DNA from: Acidimicrobiia bacterium
GTDB lineage: Bacteria; Actinomycetota; Acidimicrobiia; Spongiisociales; ZC4RG35
NCBI GenBank assembly: GCA_030623125.1
Contig: JAUXMQ010000106.1
Location: forward strand, 1-5,374
Length of the DNA: 5,374 nucleotides
Direction: 5' to 3'
Shown: positions 1 to 5,374 of the stretch, in pieces
How the letters are laid out: each line of letters starts with the position of its first letter
Numbering within the stretch: position 1 is the first letter of the stretch
Translations under genes and position numbers: made by a program
The notes under the pieces: model-generated
What the model saw: only the letters and a program-made list of their open reading frames with translations
Told to the model about the DNA's origin: nothing
Database searches by the model: none

Positions 1-1140
1 CACGGGCATCAGACCGTGCTGTCCTTCGACATGGGTGGGACATCTACCGATGTCTGCCGAATCACCGATGGAGTGCTTGCCGTCGGGTCCGGCCATCACG
101 TGGCAGGGCGAGTCAATCGAGTGCCGTCAGTCCCGATTCGGACCATTGGTGCCGGGGGGGGAAGCGTCGGGTGGGCGGACGCTGGTGGCGCTCTTCGGGT
201 CGGCCCCCGCTCGGCGGGTGCAGTTCCTGGCCCGGCTGCTTATGGCCGCGGTGGGTCGGACGCGACCGTGACCGATGCCAACATCGTCACGGGAAACCTC
301 CCCCCCGACCTGGCGATGGGTGGATCGGTCCCCCTCGATGCTGACGCCGCTCGTGATGCCCTCGACTCTTTGGGGGACACGCTTGGTCTTTCGGTGGATG
401 CCACTGCCTCCGGGATGCTCGAAGTAGTGGACAGTCATATGGAGCATGCCCTTCGGTCTGTGTCTGTCGAGGAGGGCGCCGATCCACGGGAGGCGGTCCT
501 GGTGGCATTTGGCGGCGCCGGTGGTCTCCACGCCACCCGGCTGGCTCGTGGGCTCGGCATCAGGAAAGTGCTTGTTCCGCCGCTGTCCGGTGTGTTCTCC
601 GCTTTGGGCCTTCTCCTGGCAGCACCAAGGGTCGACGCCGCTCGCACGGTGATGATGCCGGAAGACGACGGCAGGCTCCAAGCTGAGATCGGCCGTCTGA
701 CTGCCGAGGCTTCAGCTCGGTTCAGCGACATCTTCGGCTTCGAGCAGTTGTCCACTCGTGTCACGGCGGATGTGCGATATATCGGTCAATCCCATGAGCT
801 TGAGGTCGAAGCCGGCCGGAGGTGGCCGGTGGTGAGAGATCGCTTCGAGTCCGCTCATCTCCAGATGTTTGGCTTCGCCAGACCTGATGAGGCAGTCGAA
901 CTCGTCAATCTGCGGGTCACCGCCACTGGCGAGGCCCCGTTGTCCTGGGACGACGTCCCCGGACCCGCCAACGACTTGCATCCCGTTGTTCGGGAAGGCG
1001 TATGGGACCGTCAGACTCTGCCTCCCGGATTCGTAGTTGAGGGGCCGGCCACCATCATCGAGGCGAACTCGGCCGTTCTGATCCAGGAAGGGAACCGTCT
1101 CGAAACTCTTGGCGACGGCACGCTGGAGATCTCCGTATGA
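1..1140 (+). CDS. hyuA: Hydantoinase/oxoprolinase subunit A, C-terminal part (5' end cut by window edge)
   Basis: This is the catalytic A subunit of the ATP-dependent N-methylhydantoinase / 5-oxoprolinase family, which uses ATP hydrolysis to open cyclic amides and works with HyuB in the cytoplasm. The reading frame is open from base 1, and 379 residues are visible. Known relatives run about 650-700 residues, so roughly the first 280-300, including the N-terminal Hydant_A_N domain, lie outside. The fragment opens in the ASKHA-type nucleotide-binding core with DMGGTSTDV (fragment residues 10-18), followed by GAGGGS (50-55), VGPRSAGAVPGPAAYG (67-82) and VTDAN (90-94). FGGAGGLHATRLA (170-182) and VPPLSGVFSALGLLLA (192-207) follow. 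The C-terminal domain starts near 215 and carries YIGQSHELEV (260-269) and ELVNLRVTATG (300-310). The family membership is clear, but the substrate (N-methylhydantoin, 5-oxoproline or another lactam) cannot be read from sequence. The stop overlaps the next start (ATGA). Confidence 0.95.
   Translation, partial: HGHQTVLSFDMGGTSTDVCRITDGVLAVGSGHHVAGRVNRVPSVPIRTIGAGGGSVGWADAGGALRVGPRSAGAVPGPAAYGRGGSDATVTDANIVTGNLPPDLAMGGSVPLDADAARDALDSLGDTLGLSVDATASGMLEVVDSHMEHALRSVSVEEGADPREAVLVAFGGAGGLHATRLARGLGIRKVLVPPLSGVFSALGLLLAAPRVDAARTVMMPEDDGRLQAEIGRLTAEASARFSDIFGFEQLSTRVTADVRYIGQSHELEVEAGRRWPVVRDRFESAHLQMFGFARPDEAVELVNLRVTATGEAPLSWDDVPGPANDLHPVVREGVWDRQTLPPGFVVEGPATIIEANSAVLIQEGNRLETLGDGTLEISV
1125..1128 (+). 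promoter_or_regulatory. Ribosome binding site of the alkD-like gene
   Basis: GGAG lies 8 bases before the ATG at 1137, inside the last codons of hyuA. It supports that ATG as the start and shows that the gene has its own initiation signal as well as the stop/start overlap. Confidence 0.6.
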
Positions 1141-1838
1141 GTGTCTCGATCAACGAAGCCCGCGTCTATGTTGCCGGGGCCCTCGCCGCGGCCGCCAACC
1201 CAGAGAAGGCCGCCGGGATGCAGGCATACATGAAGACCGACATGCCTTTCTACGGAGTGCAGAAGCCGGGGAGGACACCGATTCTTCGAAGACTGGTCAG
1301 GGAGTTCGCTCCGGAGGACCGCGATGAGTACGAGAGTCTGGTTCTCGCTCTGTGGGCCCTTCCCCATCGCGAGGAGAAGTATCTGGCTCAGGGTGTTGCC
1401 GTCAGTCACCGGCAGTACATGGTCCCGGAGTCACTTCCGCTCTTTCGCAGGATGATCACCGAAGGGGCCTGGTGGGATTTCGTCGATGAGACCGCCACCC
1501 ACATGGTGCGGCACCTCGTCATCAACCACGCCGACGGCACGTGGCCGACGGTGGACACCTGGATCGATGACGACGACTTGTGGTTGCGGCGATCGGCGAT
1601 CATCTGTCAAGTCGGCGCCAAGGAGCATACCGACCCCGAGCGATTGTTCCGATTCTGCGAACGGAGAGCATTCGAGGAGGAGTTCTTCATCAGGAAGGCA
1701 ATCGGCTGGGCACTTCGTGAGTACGCCAAGACAGACGCCGACCTGGTTGCAGGTTTCGTCAATGAGCACAGGGAGGAATTGTCGGGGTTGTCGTTCCGCG
1801 AGGCCACCAAGCACATCAGTGAACTGGTCGATCGATGA
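1137..1838 (+). CDS. alkD: AlkD-family DNA alkylation repair glycosylase
   Basis: This 233-residue protein belongs to the all-helical HEAT-repeat family of AlkD (DNA_alkylation family). Characterised members excise positively charged alkylated bases such as 3-methyladenine and 7-methylguanine, the first step of base excision repair. Typical family segments are YMKTDMPFYGVQKPGR (31-46), GAWWDFVDETATH (110-122), LWLRRSAIICQ (148-158) and EFFIRKAIGWALREYAKTD (182-200), with LSGLSFREATKH (215-226) near the end. A constant offset of +4 from Bacillus cereus AlkD places its key residues W109, D113, R148 and W187 on W113, D117, R152 and W191 here, and all four are conserved. Length matches the family (about 220-240), so it looks complete and active. 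The start is set by the GGAG at 1125 and the ATGA overlap with hyuA; the stop overlaps the hyuB start the same way. Its position between two subunits of a metabolic enzyme is odd. Some family members may act on other substrates, so the substrate here is inferred. Confidence 0.93.
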   Translation: MSVSINEARVYVAGALAAAANPEKAAGMQAYMKTDMPFYGVQKPGRTPILRRLVREFAPEDRDEYESLVLALWALPHREEKYLAQGVAVSHRQYMVPESLPLFRRMITEGAWWDFVDETATHMVRHLVINHADGTWPTVDTWIDDDDLWLRRSAIICQVGAKEHTDPERLFRFCERRAFEEEFFIRKAIGWALREYAKTDADLVAGFVNEHREELSGLSFREATKHISELVDR

Positions 1839-3373
1839 TCGACCCGATCACACTCGAGGTCGCCCGCAACCGTTTCTCGGCCATCGCAGAAGAGATGGGC
1901 GGCGTTCTTCGACGCACCTCTTTATCTCCGAATATCAAAGAGAGGGCGGACTGTTCGGCGGCCGTCTTCACGGCAGGCGGGGAGATGCTGGCGCAAGCCG
2001 AGCACATCCCGGTGCATCTCGGCTCGATGCCGGAGTCGGTGGCGGCCTGTATTCGGGGTTTCGATCCCGAGCCCGGGATCCAATACGCCGTGAACGATCC
2101 GTTCCACGGAGGCACCCATCTCAACGATCTCACGATCGTTGCTCCGGTGTTTGCCGACGGCCGCCATGTCGCCTGGGTGGCTAATCGGGCGCACCATGCC
2201 GATGTCGGTGGTGAGGCTCCCGGGTCGATGCCTGCCCACGCGGTGACGGTTGACCAGGAAGGGCATCGGGTCCCTCCGACCGTCGCCGTTCGGGATGGAG
2301 CCTGGGTGGATGAGTTCGTTGGCCCGTTCGTCTCCGCGTCCCGAACTCCGTGGGAGAGGAGAGGGGATCTCGATGCTCAAATGGGCGCCAACGCGGTTGC
2401 GGTGAGACGGCTGGTCGAATTGGTGGAGACCGAGGGCTTTGACCGATACGACAGCGTTGCCCAGGCCTTGCTCAGCTATGGCGAGCGTCGTATGACCGCT
2501 GCCCTCGATGTCTTGCCCAACGGGTCCTATGAGTTCGAGGATTTCATGGAACATGGGGTCAGAGACGTTGCGATCCGTGTGAGGGTGACCATCGACGGTG
2601 AGTCACTGACTGCCGACTTCTCCGGATCGGATCCCCAGGTAGAGGCCAACTTCAATGCCGTGGAGGCGGTAACCCGATCTTGTCTCTACTACGCGGTTCG
2701 AGTCGCCACCGATCCGACCATTCCTGCCAACGGTGGGTGCTATCGGCCTCTTTCCCTGCTGGCGCCAGAGGGCTCGATCGTGAATGCGCTGGCACCCGCG
2801 GCCGTGGCGGCAGGCAACGTCGAGACAAGCCAGCGAATTGCTGATGTCCTGCTCGGGGCTCTCGCCCAGGCGGCGCCGGACCACGTTCCGGCGGCGTCGC
2901 AGGGGACGATGAACAACGTTCTCATCGGCAACGACGGGTTCGCCTACTACGAGACGGTGGCGGGAGGCCAAGGGGCTCGTCCATACCGGGACGGTCAATC
3001 AGGTATCCAGACCGGGATGACCAACACCCAGAACACACCGATCGAAGCTCTGCACACCCACTTTCCGTTCCGGGTGACTGCCTACACCCTGCGGAGGGGG
3101 AGCGGTGGCCAGGGTCGCTATCGGGGTGGCGAGGGCATTCGCCGTGAGATCCTTTTCGAGGTGCCGGCGACGCTGTCATTGATGGGTGAGCGACGGCGCA
3201 ATAAGCCTTGGGGGCTGGCGGGGGGCCGGCCCGGCGAGGTTGGCGAGGACTGGCTGATCCATCGCGACGGCGAGAGGGAGCGTCTCCCCGGCAAAGTGAC
3301 TGTCGATGTCGAGCCGGGCGACCGACTCGTCGTGCTGACACCCGGCGGCGGGGGTTGGGGCGCGTCCCAATAA
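1835..3373 (+). CDS. hyuB: Hydantoinase/oxoprolinase subunit B
   Basis: This 512-residue protein is a full-length subunit B of the N-methylhydantoinase / 5-oxoprolinase family (Hydantoinase_B domain, nearly the whole chain), the partner of HyuA. The start is the family's usual one: MIDPITLEVARNRF at the N-terminus, then EEMGGVLRRTSLSPNIKER (19-37) and HIPVHLGSMPESV (57-69). The conserved NDPFHGGTHLNDLT (87-100) and ANRAHHADVGG (117-127) form the likely metal and active-site region. Further on are TADFSGSDPQVEANFNA (259-275), YYETVAGGQGARP (371-383), MTNTQNTPIEALHTHFP (395-411), RGSGGQGRYRGGEGIRRE (421-438) and GERRRNKPWGLAGGRPG (451-467), ending with the Gly-rich TPGGGGWG (502-509). No frameshift or gap is visible. 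No good Shine-Dalgarno precedes the ATG, so translation probably depends on coupling through the ATGA overlap with the alkD-like gene. Subunits A and B are separate here, unlike the fused eukaryotic 5-oxoprolinase. The substrate is not determined. Confidence 0.95.
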   Translation: MIDPITLEVARNRFSAIAEEMGGVLRRTSLSPNIKERADCSAAVFTAGGEMLAQAEHIPVHLGSMPESVAACIRGFDPEPGIQYAVNDPFHGGTHLNDLTIVAPVFADGRHVAWVANRAHHADVGGEAPGSMPAHAVTVDQEGHRVPPTVAVRDGAWVDEFVGPFVSASRTPWERRGDLDAQMGANAVAVRRLVELVETEGFDRYDSVAQALLSYGERRMTAALDVLPNGSYEFEDFMEHGVRDVAIRVRVTIDGESLTADFSGSDPQVEANFNAVEAVTRSCLYYAVRVATDPTIPANGGCYRPLSLLAPEGSIVNALAPAAVAAGNVETSQRIADVLLGALAQAAPDHVPAASQGTMNNVLIGNDGFAYYETVAGGQGARPYRDGQSGIQTGMTNTQNTPIEALHTHFPFRVTAYTLRRGSGGQGRYRGGEGIRREILFEVPATLSLMGERRRNKPWGLAGGRPGEVGEDWLIHRDGERERLPGKVTVDVEPGDRLVVLTPGGGGWGASQ

Positions 3374-3377
3374 CTGC

Positions 3378-3422
3378 TTTGTGAAGATCTTCGCGGCTCA
3401 TGCCCGCGTGGATCTTCACAAA
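3378..3422 (+). terminator. Hairpin after hyuB: probable transcription terminator (or operator)
   Basis: A 12-base perfect inverted repeat, TTTGTGAAGATC (3378-3389) and GATCTTCACAAA (3411-3422), starts five bases after the hyuB stop codon. An inner CGCGG/CCGCG stem (3392-3396 with 3404-3408) extends it, giving a long hairpin with a two-base internal mismatch region and a 7-base loop. There is no T-run after the stem on either strand (AAGGTTT follows on the + strand), so it is not a canonical intrinsic terminator. A tail-less actinobacterial-type terminator is the favoured reading because of its place between two gene blocks. An operator for the downstream glc genes is the alternative: the left arm sits in GTGAAGATCTTCGC (3381-3394), an almost perfect 14-base palindrome. 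Confidence 0.5.
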
Positions 3423-3457
3423 AGGTTTCAGAAGGTTCGCGGCTGACAGGTAGGCGG

Positions 3458-3463
3458 TACCCT
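3458..3463 (+). promoter_or_regulatory. Candidate -10 box of a leaderless glcD promoter
   Basis: TACCCT, in the context GGTACCCT, fits the TAnnnT -10 pattern of actinobacterial housekeeping promoters. It ends six bases before the ATG at 3470, which would put transcription initiation at or within a base of that A. No convincing -35 hexamer is found at 16-18 bases spacing (TTCGCG at 3436-3441 is weak). No Shine-Dalgarno lies before the ATG, which agrees with a leaderless mRNA. The call rests on sequence pattern only. Confidence 0.4.
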
Positions 3464-3469
3464 CACGAC

Positions 3470-4894
3470 ATGACGTTGCTCACAGATCTTCGCCAGGCCC
3501 TCGGGCACGAGAACGTCCTCGAGGAGCCGCTGGAGCTGCACATCTACTCGAAGGACGCATCGCTCATAAGAGGCGAAGCGACATTTGTCGTCTTCCCTCA
3601 ATCGGCTGAGCAGGTGGCGACCGTCGTTCAGGTCGCCGCTTCGCATGGTGTCCCAATAGTGGCCCGCGGGGCAGGGACGGGGCTCACTGCCGGGGCGAGC
3701 CCGACCGAGGGCGGAATCGTGCTGACCACCACAGCCCTGAATTCGGTGGAGATCGACCCGGATAATCGAACCGCATGGGTCGGCGCCGGTGTCATCAATC
3801 TAGACCTAAGCGCGGCGGCGGCACCGTTCGGTCTGCACTTCGCGCCCGATCCGTCGTCGCAGTCCGCCTGCACTATCGGCGGAAACGTAGCCAACAACTC
3901 CGGGGGTGCGCACACCCTGTCGGAGGGCAGCACGACCAGTCATGTTCTCGGTCTCGAGGTCGTCCTAGTCGATGGTGAGATCGTGATTCTGGGTGGTCTG
4001 GCTCCAGATTCACCCGGTCTCGATCTCAAGGGTCTCATCGTGGGATCCGAGGGAACGCTGGGCATCGTCACCCGAGCCCTGGTTCGTCTCCTGCCCATCG
4101 AACCGGAGGTAAGGACGCTGCTTCTCGATTTTCCCACCATGGAAGGAGCGGTTGCCACGGTATCGGAGATAATCGCCGCCGGCATGGTCCCGGCCGCCCT
4201 CGAGCTCATGGACCAGCGCATGACGACGGCAGTGGAGAACTGGCTACATGCCGGACTGCCCACCGATGCAGCCGCTGTGCTTCTGGCGGAGGTGATCGGC
4301 GAGTTGGAAGGCGTGGACTCCCAAGCCGGCCAGATTGGCGAGATTGGACGTGCCAACGGCGCCAGAGATGTTCAGGTCGCCACAACCGAGGAGCATCGTG
4401 CCCTTCTCTGGAAGGGCCGAAAGTCTGCGTTCGGGGCGATGGCCCAGCTGGCGCCCGACTACTACCTTCACGATGCTGTCGTGCCCCGGACCAAGCTCGT
4501 CGAGACGATGAAGACGATTTATGAGATCGCCGATCGTTACAACCTCACGTTGCTCAACGTGTTCCATGCCGGCGACGGCAACGTTCATCCCCTCATCGCC
4601 TTTGACGCAAGCGAGCCGGGCATCAATGAGAGAGTCCACAAGGCCGGTGATGAAATCGTGGCCGCGTGCCTCAAAGTGGGAGGAGCCCTCTCTGGTGAGC
4701 ATGGCATCGGTCTCGAGAAGCGAGACCTGATGAGAGTGGCTTTCACCGAAATCGATCTCGACGCCCAGGCTCGTCTGAAGGAGGTCTTTGACCCGACGGG
4801 GTTGTTCAACCCGAGGAAGGTCCTACCCGACGGGTCTCGATGCTTCGATTTTGGCGGGGTACGCCGCGAGGTTCCGGAGGGCGCCTGGGTTTGA
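3470..4894 (+). CDS. glcD: FAD-linked glycolate/D-lactate oxidase subunit GlcD
   Basis: This 474-residue flavoprotein oxidises a 2-hydroxy acid, most likely glycolate to glyoxylate, possibly D-lactate to pyruvate, as the catalytic subunit of a membrane-associated GlcDEF-type complex. The N-terminal FAD-binding domain (about 35-210) has ARGAGTGLTAGA (65-76), PDPSSQSACTIGGNVANNSG (126-145) and IVGSEGTLGIVT (190-201). The C-terminal FAD-oxidase domain (about 215-455) has LWKGRKSAF (313-321), the metal-site motif FHAGDGNVHP (365-374), SGEHGIGLEKRDLM (408-421) and DPTGLFNPRKVLP (441-453). Length is close to the family's 470-500, and no signal peptide or membrane helix is seen. The ATG is chosen because the protein then begins at the normal place for the family and sits right behind the -10 box. 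GlcE follows with a 4-base overlap, so the two are co-translated. The family is certain; choosing between glycolate and D-lactate is inference, favoured toward glycolate by the GlcE neighbour. Confidence 0.94.
   Translation: MTLLTDLRQALGHENVLEEPLELHIYSKDASLIRGEATFVVFPQSAEQVATVVQVAASHGVPIVARGAGTGLTAGASPTEGGIVLTTTALNSVEIDPDNRTAWVGAGVINLDLSAAAAPFGLHFAPDPSSQSACTIGGNVANNSGGAHTLSEGSTTSHVLGLEVVLVDGEIVILGGLAPDSPGLDLKGLIVGSEGTLGIVTRALVRLLPIEPEVRTLLLDFPTMEGAVATVSEIIAAGMVPAALELMDQRMTTAVENWLHAGLPTDAAAVLLAEVIGELEGVDSQAGQIGEIGRANGARDVQVATTEEHRALLWKGRKSAFGAMAQLAPDYYLHDAVVPRTKLVETMKTIYEIADRYNLTLLNVFHAGDGNVHPLIAFDASEPGINERVHKAGDEIVAACLKVGGALSGEHGIGLEKRDLMRVAFTEIDLDAQARLKEVFDPTGLFNPRKVLPDGSRCFDFGGVRREVPEGAWV
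4876..4880 (+). promoter_or_regulatory. Ribosome binding site deciding the TTG start of glcE
   Basis: GGAGG lies 10 bases before the TTG at 4891, within the last codons of glcD. It supports the TTG over the in-frame ATG at 4840, which has no such signal and would force a 55-base overlap with glcD. Confidence 0.6.
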
Positions 4895-5374
4895 CCTACC
4901 ACCCGCCACACATCACCAGACTGGCGGCCGAACTCGAGGACGCTCCAGATGCCGAGCTGACAGTCGCACCGAAGAGCAACCACGATGTGGCCTCGGTTCT
5001 TCACCACGCCACCGAGAAGGGTCTCAAGGTCCAGGTCCGGGGTGGTGGCACCCGTTCCGGGTACGGAGCACCGCCCCCTCCGGACATTGTGATGTCGATG
5101 GAGCGTCTCGGTGAGGTCGAGTCCTGGGTGCCTGGCGACCTGACTCTGGTCGTAGGGGCCGGGGCACGGATCGCCGACCTCGAAACCAGGCTCGAAACTG
5201 AGAACCAGACCGCGGTGTTTCCGGAAGTCCCGAGAGCGTCAACCGTCGGTGGAGCGATAGCGGCAGGTGCGGAGGCTCTTCGCCGAGGGCGTCTGTATGG
5301 AACTCGGGAGCGCATCCTGGAGACGACGATTGTCACCGGTGACGGGCGGATAGTTCGCAGCGGTGGCCGTGTGG
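4891..5374 (+). CDS. glcE: FAD-binding oxidase subunit GlcE, N-terminal part (3' end cut by window edge)
   Basis: 161 codons of an open frame run off the right edge. The product resembles GlcE, the second flavin-domain subunit of glycolate oxidase, which shares the PCMH-type FAD-binding fold with GlcD but lacks its C-terminal oxidase domain. Visible motifs are VQVRGGGTRSGYG (47-59), MSMERLGEVESW (68-79), TLVVGAGARIADLE (84-97), STVGGAIAAG (117-126), the Gly/Arg stretch RRGRLYGTRERILETTIVTG (131-150) and DGRIVRSGGRV (151-161), which is where the family usually continues into a K-N pair. The start is a TTG forming a TTGA overlap with the glcD stop, backed by GGAGG at 4876. The order glcD-glcE is standard. 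The missing C-terminus prevents a length check. The alternative is another small FAD-binding oxidase, less likely given the overlap with glcD. Confidence 0.85.
   Translation, partial: MTYHPPHITRLAAELEDAPDAELTVAPKSNHDVASVLHHATEKGLKVQVRGGGTRSGYGAPPPPDIVMSMERLGEVESWVPGDLTLVVGAGARIADLETRLETENQTAVFPEVPRASTVGGAIAAGAEALRRGRLYGTRERILETTIVTGDGRIVRSGGRV

Noticed and set aside
1486..2184. Long + strand open frame spanning the alkD-hyuB junction
   Set aside because: The translation is rich in Arg, Ser and Gly with no recognisable domain, and it overlaps two well-conserved genes in another frame; it is a product of high GC content.
1922..2554. Long minus-strand open frame opposite hyuB (210 codons)
   Set aside because: It lies wholly antisense to conserved HyuB motifs, shows no family features and has no plausible initiation context; the other minus-strand frames in the window are rejected for the same reason.
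3443..3448. CTGACA as a -35 box for glcD
   Set aside because: It matches TTGACA at five of six positions, but only 9 bases separate it from TACCCT, and no -10-like hexamer lies 16-18 bases downstream before the coding region.
4840..4842. ATG in frame with glcE as an alternative start
   Set aside because: It lacks a ribosome binding site, would overlap glcD by 55 bases, and adds an Arg/Gly-rich tail unlike GlcE N-termini; the TTG at 4891 with GGAGG fits better.
1..5374. A previously undescribed defence, mobile or RNA system
   Set aside because: Every long coding frame is assigned to a known metabolic or repair family, the single gap is under 100 bases, and there are no repeat arrays, integrase or transposase genes, tRNA-like sequences or long structured non-coding stretches.

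Overview
The window is a gene-dense, high-GC stretch with five protein-coding genes, all on the + strand, and only one intergenic gap, of about 96 bases. The G/C-rich third codon positions, the 4-base stop/start overlaps and a TAnnnT box placed for a leaderless transcript suggest a high-GC actinobacterium, possibly an uncultured lineage such as Acidimicrobiia. That assignment is inference; no marker gene is present.

Region 1 (1-3373) is a tight three-gene cluster: the 3' part of hyuA (ATP-dependent N-methylhydantoinase / 5-oxoprolinase subunit A, cut by the left edge), an AlkD-family HEAT-repeat DNA glycosylase gene, and a full-length hyuB (subunit B). Both junctions are ATGA overlaps, so the three are almost certainly co-transcribed and translationally coupled. 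HyuA and HyuB are expected to form one amidohydrolase acting on a cyclic amide. The DNA-repair gene between the two subunits is the most unusual point of the window.

Region 2 (3374-3469) is the gap. It has a strong inverted repeat just after the hyuB stop (terminator or operator) and a plausible -10 box six bases before the next ATG.

Region 3 (3470-5374) holds glcD, a complete FAD-linked glycolate/D-lactate oxidase subunit, and the N-terminal part of glcE, the second flavin-domain subunit, which starts at a TTG overlapping the glcD stop. An iron-sulfur subunit (glcF) would be expected past the right edge. This module would oxidise a 2-hydroxy acid such as glycolate to the 2-oxo acid.

I saw no tRNA, rRNA, CRISPR array, insertion sequence or phage gene. 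The families are ordinary, and I did not find a convincing undescribed system; the points worth checking are the hyuA-alkD-hyuB order and the structure of the hyuB-glcD gap.
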